NCBI GenBank assembly: GCA_001661515.1
Contig: LUVW01000015.1
Location: 81,553 to 145,552 of the forward strand
Direction: 5' to 3'
DNA length: 64,000 bases
Source of the DNA: Capniomyces stellatus
Taxonomy: Eukaryota > Kickxellomycota > Harpellomycetes > Harpellales > Legeriomycetaceae
In this document: one piece after another, positions 51,402-62,257 of the stretch
Position numbering within the stretch: the stretch's first letter is position 1
Layout of the letters: every line of letters begins with the position of its first letter
Program-made: the position numbers and the translations under genes
The notes under the pieces: generated by a model
Told to the model about the DNA's origin: nothing
Database searches by the model: none
The model's input: the letters and a program-made list of their open reading frames with translations, nothing else

Positions 51402-52708
51402 ATGGATGCTGTAGAATCAATAACTCGGGTGAATCCAGATTTCATGCACAGGTAAGGAGCAAAAAAACATAATTGCAAAACCCAACTATTCATTTATTTA
51501 TCTCAAGCACAATATATTTTCATGGATAAAAGCATTGAATATCATAGTACTGTAAACATAAGCCTCGAAGGACTGTTTGGTGTGTAAATATGTTGTGGGA
51601 GAGTTGGTGATGGAAATCAATCGAATATTTGTGTTTAGAAAGTACTTCAAGTCGAATAATAAACAAAAACAAAAACAAAAACAAAAACAATAGATTCAGG
51701 CCAGATGCTATTAGACCAATTATCCAAGCAACTTTGCAAGAGCAACTAGAAGGTGTGGTTTATGATGGCAGTAAGATGACAGAGTTGTCAAAAGTAGTGT
51801 CTGAAAAAATACGAGACGATTTGATCAGTAAGTCCAGGAAACAGCGGTCAACAATATATGTATGTGTATGCATTTCACGTCGTTGCTGGGTAAAGTACCT
51901 GTTTAATTTCTTTTGTTTGTGTTTTGTGTTGTGTGCATATTTTTTTGGTGGTAATTGCGTAGGAGAGGCACATTTGAATCAATACAAGTTGATGGTTACT
52001 GTTGATATTGGCGAGAATAGGGATCAAGGATCAAGGTATACACATTGTTAATTACCCTCACTTGCCATTTATTTTCTTTTTATGTTAAAGTATTGTTGTT
52101 TGTGTTTTGGACATAGAATGGCCGTAAAGTGCAATTGGGATCCAGAGAATGATTCAAGTGTTGAGGTTACTTTTACCAATGTAAGTACCCTTGTGTGTTT
52201 TGTTTACTATTACTAAACGATTGTATCAATTATTATCAGTTATGAGGTTCATTTTGTGCGTTGTATCCTATTTTGGTTTATGTTTGCTTGACAATACTTT
52301 TTTTTTTGCTTTTATATTTGTTTTTACACATAGGCAAGCCTGTATTGTGTTGCCGTTGTGTTTGGTATTTATGTATATTAGCTATTCAATCTGTTTAATA
52401 CCGCTTACTTTTTCTTATTACCACACATTTCAATAAAATTATTCACCGTTAACACTTCATTTCAGTCTATGTTTAGCAAGCTTGGTATGTTCGTGTGCAT
52501 TATATTTACTGTTTGTCTTCAAGTCTCAAATACTTTAAAAATGTGGTTGACAAGAAGCGAGCAAATAATCTGTCAGTTCTGTATAGTTTTATGTGGTGTC
52601 GATGCTGTGCTTTTAGTTTTAGTTTTAGTTTTAGTTTTTGGTTTTGGTTTTAATATTGATATTGTGCCTTTGATTTTTGTTTGCGTTCAAACGGCGTGTG
52701 TAGTTTAG
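51402..52708 (+). CDS. Tctex-type dynein light chain (DYNLT family)
   Basis: Exons 51402-51451, 51694-51827, 51963-52035, 52117-52180 and 52466 onward. The joined protein reads FMHRFRPDAIRPIIQATL, EQLEGVVYDGSKMTELSKVV, QYKLMVTVDIGENRDQGSR, MAVKCNWDPENDSSVEVTFT, NSMF, matching the Tctex1 fold. Such proteins are dynein cargo adaptors and, in flagellated or cilium-related lineages, ciliary dynein parts. The C-terminus is unresolved: reading on gives SMFSKLGMFVCIIF, which aligns well with the last strand of the family but then runs to a stop at 52706-52708 through a (TTTTAG)n stretch; alternatively a GTATGT donor at 52485 could join an exon at 53442. Start ATG at 51402 is the only in-frame one. 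The acceptor at 51693 follows (AAAAAC)n instead of a pyrimidine tract. Confidence 0.75.
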
Positions 52709-54415
52709 GGCTATTGTGGCTTTATAAGCTGAGCTGGGTTGGGTGTGTGGGTGTTTGAACTTGTAAAGCTGATATTTCGCATTGCTTTGCCTTGGTTTTA
52801 CGTGCTAAAGGCCCCGCAGTGGTCAAATAAATTTAAATGAAAAGGTAAAGAAAACTGTTTGTTTAAGGCGGGAATGGGAATGCTTTTTTTTTGTATGTAC
52901 TTTGGTCAAAATATTTTTATTGGCCAACATTTAGTTTTAGGTCCTTAAATAAATGAAAGAAACCTGCTGATTAAGCCAATTAGAGATATGATACAGTTGA
53001 TATTTTGGTTAAAGAGAGTCTGAAAAAATAAGGGCATAAATTCAATAAAAGCAAAGCAAAGTAAAATGAGTAAAATAAGACAAAATAAAGGGTATAGGAT
53101 AGTAGTAGACTAAAATAAAGAAAAAAAAATTTGATGTTAAATTACCATTAAAAAAATTCAATTTGCTAATGGAGAAAATAAATTAACCAAAGATATGCAG
53201 GTATAGAAGGTAAAAAGAAGAAAAAAAAGTTGAGATTTCACTGTACTGGCAAAGAAAAAAGAATAACGAGTCAAGTAATTATAATTCAAGCTTTGATTGA
53301 AAAAAATTAGAAAATAAAGAAAAAAATTCTAAAAAAAAACCAAGCAAAACAAAAAAAAAAAATTAAATCAATTGAAGCACTAAAAACAAAATCAAGTAAT
53401 TTGGCCCATAAATATTGAATCCGTCTTTTTGCTCGACATAGCCTTTTCGCAGATTATTTTTGAGGTTAGTGCTAATTTCAATTACACTGATTACTTGTGT
53501 GTATATGTAAATGTGTTGACGAGATTAGAGCGCAGATAGACGATTTTACATCATGGAAAACATGACATTGCTTGTGTTTTGAATCCAATTTGCGCTTGTG
53601 TTGTTGTTATTATTGCTTGTTTGGGTTGGGAATGGAAGAAAGAGGTATACTGTGCAGGAGTAGTGCTGGGCGTTGTTGAAGCTAGTAGGTTTATTCAAGG
53701 GAGAGTGGGTAGATAATGAGTGTGAGAAATAGTGTGTGTATGTGCAATATTCGAATCCTTAAACGAATATTTGAAGTAGTAAGGTTCAATCCAACCATGT
53801 ACGTAGGTTGGATTTATAAGGAATTCATCAAGATTCAACCCAGGACGCGAGTACATTTCTGCTAGAGGATGCATATATTTATATTCATTGATCGTATCTA
53901 TTCATTTATTCACTCATCTTATTTGATGCGTTGATTGATAACGGATACATTTTTGGATTATATAAACACGAATCCCATTTCCAATTTATGGATTCAGACT
54001 CTAGATGGGGGAAATATTACAGGCTTTGATTTCGGCTAAGCTTTTATAAAGCTGAAAATGGTTGAGTGAGAAAAGGAGAGCTATAGTCATCAGATTTTTT
54101 TTGTGCAACACAAACGTTCAGAATCAAATCACACAACATCGGCGCTCTTCATTATTACCAAACCATATGTATTATCCTCTTCCTCTCGCCTTTATTCAAC
54201 GCAGCAACTAAAACACACACAACCCTCATTGTTTCCTTGTTACTTTTGACGGAGACTTGTAGGAACTATGCATATTGAGCACACACAAAAAACACAGCAC
54301 AATCTTTGCACTGCGATATCTACCTTAAACGCAAAAGCGCATATAGCCTAAAACTAACCCAATTTGCTTAATTTCTTTGGTTTTTATAGAAAACGCAGAA
54401 AAAATATACATCAAT
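52709..54415. other. Region between dynein light chain and uS7
   Basis: Mostly AT-rich. 53,030-53,400 is A/G-rich on the plus strand. A possible terminal exon of the preceding gene lies at 53442-53539 (low support). Two hairpins lie at 53746-53813. The ATAG at about 54388 before the uS7 start may be a 5' UTR acceptor. Confidence 0.5.
53746..53813. repeat. Two consecutive perfect inverted repeats
   Basis: AATATTCG (53746-53753) pairs with CGAATATT (53764-53771), loop 10 nt. ATCCAACC (53789-53796) pairs with GGTTGGAT (53806-53813), loop 9 nt. They are 17 nt apart, about 600 bp upstream of uS7. Confidence 0.8.
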
Positions 54416-55257
<842 letters not shown>

Positions 55258-55686
55258 AAAATATTATGTTTTTTTAATTTGTTACTATTTCAAATTTCTT
55301 TTTTTATATAAAAAAAAATATCGTCACCATTATTATTAAAATAAATAATATTTTTTTTTATCTAGTTATTAGCGGATGTTTAAACTCTATAATTAGTATA
55401 CTTGTAAATGACCACCGATCCCAAGTTGTTTTTGTTGGTCTTTTCTTTTCGTACTTTTTTTAAACTTTTTTTTTTCATCCAACGCTGAGCTGGGGGATAT
55501 ATTTATTTTAGTTTCATTTCTATTTTTTTGGCGAGTTTTATTTTATTTTCTTTTAGATATCAAAAGATCTTTTTGTCTATAGTAGCAGTTAGATGGATGC
55601 TAATAAACTTTATGAAAACTGTATACACAAGCTATTTAAACACCAACATCGCTTAAAAGCATACTTTAGTTTTTACTAAATTTAGC
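55258..55686. other. Convergent 3' spacer
   Basis: T-rich 430 bp between uS7 (+) and the glycosyltransferase-like gene (-); contains candidate polyadenylation signals only. Confidence 0.55.
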
Positions 55687-56490
55687 TCAAAACACCCTAG
55701 AGCTCAAGTATCCCAATTGTGGACCGGTATGGTGTATTATCTTTTTTCTGGTTTTGCAGCCCGGTGCGTACGCTGAAAGCATCAAGTCGTTGGGGACGTA
55801 TACAGCGCTATTGAGCATGTAAAGAGCGTAGCCTCTTAAAAAGTTGTTTCTGTAGAACAGGGCTGTAGAGCTGTAGCTGTATTCTGAGCTTCCGCTTTCA
55901 CCGTAATTTTCGTTGTAGAATGAGTAATAGTCTAGATCCGATACTTTAACCTTTTCCAGTTCCTCGACAAATATTTTTTTATCCACTAACGTGATGTCGT
56001 CTTCAATTACAACGCTGCAATCAAAGTCTGTATCCAGAATATCCAAAAAGAGCAAGTAGTATATTATATTGAACCTTTTAACCCTGTTTTCATCCTTTTT
56101 CCTGCCGGTTAGACCTAAAGTGCCATTCTGAGTTGGAAACACTTTGACTATTTGTGGGTTAAAGTCTTTCCAGCTGCTCATTTCCTGACTGCTATTCGGC
56201 CTGCCGTTTAGAATGAAATACCCAATGGATTTACAGTTGTTTTTTTTTGTCGTCAGTTTGAGCTCTGGGCATTGCATTCCGGTTCTTTGGAGTCTCTTTA
56301 TTCTAGACATCAACCCAAACTTGAAGTATCTAGTATTGTTGTGTTTGTTATATAATCCCAGCACTTGGATCGTCAGAACCCCCATATCAGTTGTGAAATC
56401 GATAATTATGTTGTAAAAAATAAAAACGAACACTAAAATTGATGCTAAAATTATGAACCTTCGTTTGGTATAGTTCCTGGTTAACTTCAT
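55687..56490 (-). CDS. Putative type II membrane glycosyltransferase-like protein
   Basis: Intronless, 267 residues. A short basic cytoplasmic tail (MKLTRNYTKRR) precedes a signal-anchor (about 12-33, FIILASILVFVFIFYNIII), typical of Golgi enzymes. The luminal part has GYFILNGRPNSSQEMSS, a hydrophobic region before CSVVIEDDITLV (about 160-172), YYSFYNENYGESG, SYSSTALFYRN and a terminal KIIHHTGPQLGYLSSR. The EDD motif after a hydrophobic strand resembles the metal-binding acidic motif of GT-A glycosyltransferases (as in GT25 or GT54 families), and ALFYR/HHTG resemble the acceptor-side segments, but no family was matched with certainty. Donor sugar unknown. Confidence 0.6.
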   Translation of the reverse strand: MKLTRNYTKRRFIILASILVFVFIFYNIIIDFTTDMGVLTIQVLGLYNKHNNTRYFKFGLMSRIKRLQRTGMQCPELKLTTKKNNCKSIGYFILNGRPNSSQEMSSWKDFNPQIVKVFPTQNGTLGLTGRKKDENRVKRFNIIYYLLFLDILDTDFDCSVVIEDDITLVDKKIFVEELEKVKVSDLDYYSFYNENYGESGSSEYSYSSTALFYRNNFLRGYALYMLNSAVYVPNDLMLSAYAPGCKTRKKIIHHTGPQLGYLSSRVF

Positions 56491-56794
56491 GTTTCACAGG
56501 CTCGGTGTGTTTAACTATAGCTTGATGTTTAACTATAGTCTGGTGTTTAGTTTGTGGTATCTGGTCACTTTGAAATACAAATAATTTATATTTTTAGCAA
56601 CTAAGAAATTTTATAAAGCCAAATTGCGCTTTATCTCCTCAGAATGAATATATATAAATATGATCCAAAATAATTTTTTTTGAGTAAGTATTGTTTTTTT
56701 TTTCTCCTTATTGCACCTTTTTTATTCCCCTATTTATTTTCACTAATATTACTACTATCGTTTTTAAGAGTGACTTTATAAATTAACGACAGCA
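56491..56794. other. Divergent promoter region
   Basis: 300 bp between the glycosyltransferase-like gene (-) and a small plus-strand candidate gene; a directly repeated TTTAACTATAG (about 56509-56538) and a CT-rich stretch (56695-56735) are present. Confidence 0.5.
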
Positions 56795-57140
56795 ATGGTT
56801 GCAGGTCGTGTAGCCGCAACTCACCAAGTGGTATGTATTTTGAATTCGCTACTTAGTATTTGAATAACAAGCGAGAATACATATTACATATCAAAATGAG
56901 TGAGCAGGGCCAGTCACAGAAGGTGACATTAACTTTAGTTTTTATAAGTGATCGATCATTCAATGGATATTGGCTGCTTATTGAAATTTTGTCTGTTCCT
57001 TCTAGTACAAAGGTACAGAAAACGATTGGTGGTTGACCATTTTGGCCGCATTTGCATTTAATTTGGCAGATTCTAAAGCAAACTCAAGTGATTTCACAAA
57101 ACTAAAGCTCGCCGAATTTCAATTTCAAGCAACAAGCTGA
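56795..57140 (+). CDS. Candidate small two-exon protein, 56 residues
   Basis: Exon 1 56795-56830 (MVAGRVAATHQV) ends at a strong GTATGT donor; an acceptor TTCTAG at 57005 gives exon 2 57006-57140 (YKGTENDWWLTILAAFAFN...), stop TGA. A T/CT-rich promoter-like stretch lies just upstream, as before real starts here. One hydrophobic segment (WWLTILAAFAFNLA) is present. The size and composition recall small mitochondrial inner-membrane subunits, but no family was recognised. The 3' end could continue by a further splice. Weakly supported. Confidence 0.3.
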
Positions 57141-57699
57141 GATTGTTAAATAAAAAATTGGCGAGTTGTAAATTCGAGCAAGTCGCGACCCATTTGTAAA
57201 ACTAGCCATAACGATTTGTGTTTTAAACGAGTTGGTGATGGGTTGGGGGTAGTTAATTTCAGAAACTTTGATCCCTCAAACAGTTCTCGATTATACGGAT
57301 ATTAAACCGATCAAACAAAACTGTTGCGAAGAACAGTGCCATATTAACATATAATGGATATACAATGCTGTAAATAGAGGGCAGCTTGTACAACAGGGCG
57401 CAAAAAAGCCCAAAAAAACGTAGCACCGAAGTCTATAAAAAAATGTAGCGCCGGGGGTTTTCAGAAATATTTTGCTCGGATTTTAAAAACATGTAAAGAT
57501 TACAGGGATATACGCGTCTATTGCAGTCAGATATTAAATAATTTATTTCTAGTAAAGAAAGTAAAAAACAAGGGTAGGAAACAAAGCAAGCTATTGGAAC
57601 TCTATTAGTCTAAATAGTGTGATAAAGGTTAATATATACATGCAGCTTTTTTTATTTAACAAAAAGGCGGCCAAATACGGGTCAACTAAGCTGGGTTGT
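57141..57699. other. Intergenic region, nothing recognised
   Basis: AT-rich spacer with an unusual GTAGCACCGAAG / GTAGCGCCGGGG imperfect repeat near 57420-57460. No supported gene. Confidence 0.5.
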
Positions 57700-59306
57700 C
57701 TAGATGTTGATGATTTTGAATTTGGACTTGAGTTTGTTGGATTTAAAGGGAAAGTTGAAGATGTTGAATGCGCCACATTCGTTGATTTTGGTGTAGTTTG
57801 AGTAGTTGAGTCCGCAATCGTCGCCATAGTGCTTGTTACTTGCACAGTTGTAGCAGTAGGGCCTTGGAACGTTCGGGTTCTATCGTTGATGGAAATAGAT
57901 GTTGATAGTATAATGCTATTAATACAATGTTGTGTGATGTGATTGAAATAAGCAAAAACAGGTTGGTGGAGTGGAAACTTACGTCTTTGCAAAAGTTGTT
58001 TTCAACATAGTGTCTCCAAATACTAGGACAAAACTATTTTTTATAAAAACACCAGGATTAAATAAGTATATGCGTGACTTTACAACGATGCGTATTACTA
58101 AGGTTTATACATTTGGCAAGGTAGTTTATGCGTTTTGTATATTCTTGACCATCTACTTACATCTGATCTGTGGTATATTGAGCTGCATCTACTGCATTTA
58201 TTTTGGTCGCCAGGCCTACATCTGCTTGGACAAGATTTGGAAGTATGACCAGCTTGATTGCAAAACGTGCACTTTGGCGCCAGGCCCTTGCATTTGCTTT
58301 TCAAGTGATCGGAGCTGCCACAGGTAAAGCATTTTTTAAGCCTGGAGTTCTTGTGACTGTTTATGATTATTCCATTGCCGGTGTTCCTGTTGTAACTTGC
58401 TTGGTCAAAGTCGGGGTAGTTGTAGCTGGAGTTGGCAATGTACTGAGTATCTTTTATGTCATTAAAATCAACTGCCGTATAATCAGTGCTTAAATCCAGA
58501 TTGTGTGCCGAGTTGTAGTGACTTGGCCCAGTAAACATGTGGTTTAGCGTGGGGTCTCTAATGAACTCATAGTCAGAATCCATCTTGTAGTCAATCCTGT
58601 ACTTGATGTTTCTATCTTTAAACAGGTCGCTCACCTTTAAGCGTTGTGCTTTTTTGCCTGCTTTTTTGCCATTTGATTTTGATTGTGGCAGTTTGTAGGC
58701 ATTGGTGTTTACAAGGTGTGTGATCAGGTCCATATCAATGCTGTTGTAGCTGATTGCTTTTTGATGCTTTTTCTTTAAACCTCCGTTTGTGGCTAAAGTG
58801 GCTGAATTGCCTGGCTCATCGTTGCTGTTTTTTTCGCTTCCAGAGTATGCACTTGTGTCGGTGTTTTGTTTTCGGTTCTTTTCCTGTGTTTTTTTCTTGT
58901 TTGTGTTGTAAATTCTCAACAACGAGCTTACCAATGGCCCCGTCTCCTGCTCCGCTTGTTCACTGTCGCATTTGTCCTTCTTTTTTACGGATTCACCAAA
59001 GCAATCACTGAAGTGTTCATAATCATTATTTGCATAACTTGCCGATCCAGTATAATCAAGCTCAAACAGATCATTAAATATTTCAACTTCGTTATCCGAT
59101 TCCACAGTCTCAAAAGTTTCCCTCCCCATCACCTCTGGAACATTTCTATGATCGCTGTTCATTGTCGGCTTGTGCATAAGTTCAAGCTCGTCCATCTCCT
59201 GCCTGCTTCCTTTGCCTTTAATCATTATGGTTGACTCTCTTTTTTTTCGTACCCCATTCTGTTTTTTGCTTTTTGTTTTCTTCTTGTTCTTGGGAATAAT
59301 CTTCAT
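57700..59306 (-). CDS. Air1/Air2-like zinc-knuckle protein (TRAMP complex)
   Basis: Three exons, 58161-59306, 57983-58033 and 57700-57879, give 458 residues. A lysine-rich N-terminus and a long disordered region precede four CCHC zinc knuckles: 326-339 (CFTCGSSDHLKSKC), 346-359 (CTFCNQAGHTSKSC), 371-384 (CSRCSSIYHRSDFC) and 408-421 (CYNCASNKHYGDDC). A WRHY motif (388-391) follows the third, as in Air proteins, where the linker contacts the Trf4 poly(A) polymerase. TRAMP adds short A-tails to nuclear RNAs for exosome decay. Splicing was decided by the knuckles: without the first intron the third loses its last Cys; with GAT|GTAAGT joined to AAATAG|TTTTGTCC it is complete. An acidic central segment has DLFELDYTG, possibly a partner-binding peptide. 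Confidence 0.87.
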
Positions 59307-59579
59307 ATCTGCCTATAATCTCGCTTAATGAAAATTTATAATATTTTTTTTGTTGCTGAAATGATTCTTTTAGATTTCCATACTTCTTTGTAGAGCAATA
59401 TTTAATCGCTGTTTATCGTTATCAGTACTCTCAACTATGGCAGAAATTGTTTTACGTTGGTTTTTATTTTATTTTTACTAATAAGCCAGTTTCCCAAACT
59501 AGTTTTTTTTCCGAAAAATTTACCGCGATTTTTAATGATATGGGTCAATTTTTCAATTGAAAAAGTAAAAAAAAACTAT
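59307..59579. other. Spacer upstream of the Air-like gene
   Basis: T-rich 270 bp. Nothing else seen. Confidence 0.5.
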
Positions 59580-59651
59580 TGGAGAATGCGAGGATCGAAC
59601 TCGCGGCCTCTCGCATGCAAAGCGAGCGCTCTACCACTGAGCTAATTCCCC
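59580..59651 (-). tRNA. tRNA-Ala, anticodon UGC
   Basis: 72 nt without intron. The acceptor stem GGGGAAT pairs with ATTCTCC and contains the G3:U70 pair that defines alanine tRNAs. The D arm starts TAGCTCAGTGG, the anticodon loop is CTTTGCATG with TGC, and the T arm contains GTTCGATCC. CCA is not encoded, as expected for a nuclear gene. An A-rich stretch follows the 3' end (T-tract on the minus strand from 59575 down: TTTTTTTTTAC), a usual RNA polymerase III stop. Confidence 0.97.
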
Positions 59652-60022
59652 TGATGTTGATTTTTCAAGTGCTAGTTTGCTTTGTGTGCTTAGGACTTTA
59701 ATTAACCTTCTATATTCTGGTATAACTATAGTAACTAACCTGGTTCTGCTCAATCTTATATGTTACATTCACTCTTTACTATATCAGTGTTATGTTTATA
59801 GTTGTTTATTTTAAACATATTGTATATCCAACCAGAGGACATAAGTATTTTGATATTAAGCGCAATAAAAATATAGAAGAAAAAAGAACGATAAAACAGA
59901 CTAAATTTTGAAATTAAAAACAAAGTATTTTTATTTTTAAAAGATTCATGCATTTAGTCTTTTGTTAACCTTCATGTTTTCTTCGTCCCAACCAGTTACC
60001 CCATTCTCTTTCATTTCTTTTG
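59652..60022. other. Spacer between tRNA-Ala and the secreted-repeat gene
   Basis: AT-rich; contains the 3' flank of the minus-strand repeat-protein gene and the upstream region of the tRNA. Nothing else supported. Confidence 0.5.
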
Positions 60023-60811
60023 CTACTTTTTTTTGTTATTGGTTTTTTTTGCTGTTGATTTTTTTGTTGTCACCTTTTTTCTTTCTTTATTTGGCTGCGA
60101 CTTTGCTTTTTGATTGTTTTGTGCTTTGTAATTTGAATTGTTGTCCGGCATTCTGTTTCTGCCAAATGTGTTATCGCCAAATCGGCCTGCTTGTCCATTT
60201 AAAGCGCCAAGGTTACCACTAGCCCCCATTCTTATAAAGTTAGCTCCTTGACCAAATCCTGTTCCGATAGAACCAACTGCTTGGCCGAATCCCGCTCTTA
60301 TAGATTCGACTGCTTCACCAAGCCCTCCTCTGATAGAACCAAATGCTTGACCAAACCCTGTTCTTATTGAGTCGGTTGCACCACCAAGCCCTTCTCCGAT
60401 AGAGTCAGCAGCTTGACCAGCACCGTTTCCTAAAGAGTTAATTGCCTGGCCAACTCCTCCTCCTAAAGAGCCAAATGGTTGATCAACATCGTTTCCCACA
60501 GAGTTAGCTGCCTGACCAATTCCTCCCATAAAACCGGTCAGGAACCCATCATTACCAAATATAAATCTATCACCTGCCTTTCTGTTTCCATTTGGTTCTG
60601 CCATGCCTTCATTAGCCTTCATAATGGGCGGTGTATTTGCATCTAGGCCAGATGCTTCAATTATACGTTGGTTGTGATAGCTAGGCTTATTGGCAACGCG
60701 GTTTTGTTGGGTTCCTTTGAAATATTCGCCGTTTGATTGTACAACTGTTGCATTTGAATCCTGTAGCAGAATTGCGAGGTACAATTGAAGTAAAAAAGCG
60801 ACTGATTTCAT
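60023..60811 (-). CDS. Secreted protein with nine 11-residue Gly-rich repeats and a polybasic tail
   Basis: Intronless, 262 residues from the ATG at 60809-60811; the frame also runs 13 codons further upstream but without an ATG. The N-terminus MKSVAFLLQLYLAILLQDSNA is a signal peptide with a likely cut near residue 20. Residues 96-194 form nine consecutive 11-residue units, consensus xGhGQAxxSIx (for example GGVGQAINSLG, TGFGQAFGSIR, AGFGQAVGSIG). An 11-mer with small residues on one face and Ile/Leu/Val at fixed spacing suits an amphipathic helix, as in LEA-type or apolipoprotein repeats, although the high Gly content would also suit a repetitive wall or adhesive protein. The last ~30 residues are Lys-rich (KKVTTKKSTAKKTNNKKK). 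Preceded by (AT)10 at 60879-60898. No known family recognised. Confidence 0.75.
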   Translation of the reverse strand: MKSVAFLLQLYLAILLQDSNATVVQSNGEYFKGTQQNRVANKPSYHNQRIIEASGLDANTPPIMKANEGMAEPNGNRKAGDRFIFGNDGFLTGFMGGIGQAANSVGNDVDQPFGSLGGGVGQAINSLGNGAGQAADSIGEGLGGATDSIRTGFGQAFGSIRGGLGEAVESIRAGFGQAVGSIGTGFGQGANFIRMGASGNLGALNGQAGRFGDNTFGRNRMPDNNSNYKAQNNQKAKSQPNKERKKVTTKKSTAKKTNNKKK

Positions 60812-62257
60812 TTTGATTGATGTGGATGTGTTATGGTTTAGTGTTTGCAAAAGTATGTTTTTTTTGCTTGATAAATTAATATATATATATATATATATGC
60901 CTGTAACGCCTTGTTGATTTATAAAAGGAACTAAAGATAAGATGATACCTGAATTGGATGATAGCAGATAGATGGGACTGATACTCGCATTATATTATTT
61001 TCAGTTTTTTATTTCTTGATTTATTTCCATTATTCACTATACATGTATTTACAATGTATCTTTAGTTCAGTCTTGTCATTAGCTAACTTCTCTAATCACT
61101 GCAATGTAAGAGTAATCATATTTTTTGATCGATATTAATGTTAAGTTGTAAGCCAGTATTAACATCTTAATCTGACGAGAAGCATAAAAAGATCTATTAA
61201 TAAGTCAATTGAAAGCCCATTTTCTAATAAGAGCTTGTGGTTTTAGCTAAATAGCAATACGATCCACCCACATGTACTGGTTCGACTTAGATCAAGTCGT
61301 ATATTATTGAGAGAGCAGTAGGTAAACGCTCCTATTGATAAAGCTCATCTACCTTTATTAGTAATAGTAAGAGACAGGTTGATAAATTTTAATATCATTT
61401 TGTGCATCTTGGTTGGATTGAAGTAAGAATAAGCTAAGCTTACACGGGTATGCTTTGAGATGTGGTATCATTACAATCAACAGCCCAATGTGTATCCTAC
61501 TTGCAAAATCTAGGTGTGCAACATTTGGTATATAACGGGGACTCATGTATGCTGCATTTGAAATGCAAGTAGTTGATTTTTGACTCTGTATTTGTAATTG
61601 GCATTGGCAATAAAGGGTGTTTAACCCATGTTTACTGGGATGATCCAATTTCGATTCCAAGAGCTGTATTATGCAGAACTTCAAACTCGTATCTTTGTTA
61701 TTTGTTCTATACCAATTACCCTTTTTTGAGACTACTAGTTATCGTAGTTTACAATTGAACTATGTTGTACTGGTCAAGTAAACTATTAATAATCTTATTA
61801 AAGCTTAATTTAAAAATATTCCCTATTGGTCATTAATAATAGATTGTATTAAGTTTAGTTAATTTTAGTTGAATTAAAGCAAAAAAGGCATAATTGATTA
61901 AAGTGTAGTTTTACGATAAAAAAAACTCGACTTGTTTGAAAAAAAAGTTTAAAAAAAAACGTCAAGCTTTTTTGAGAGAGAATCACAATTGGATCAATTT
62001 GGCTACAGCCTGATTTATTGAATTTGTAATTTACTTTGTAGCTTTTCAGCGACATTTATTAAAATTGGGGGGATTCCATTCCCGAAAATATGTTTGTTTC
62101 CTTGAGGAAATTACGCAGCAAAAAGAAAAAGAAAATCAGTATCACTGGGAGTAACCCATACACAATCAACTAAACACAGTAAAGTAAATGCAAAAGCAAA
62201 TCTCACTATTAATAAATTAAAAGTGAAAAGCGAAAAGATAGCAAGAGTGAGAGGACT
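60812..62257. other. Intergenic region, nothing recognised
   Basis: AT-rich 1.4 kb upstream of the repeat-protein gene and downstream of the peptidase gene. (AT)10 at 60879-60898 is 68 bp upstream of the repeat-protein ATG. No supported frame. Confidence 0.55.

Noticed and set aside
58098..58160. Air-like protein whose third zinc knuckle has lost its last cysteine
   Set aside because: The segment is an intron starting GTAAGT at the GAT codon; splicing to 58033 restores Cys384 and the WRHY motif.
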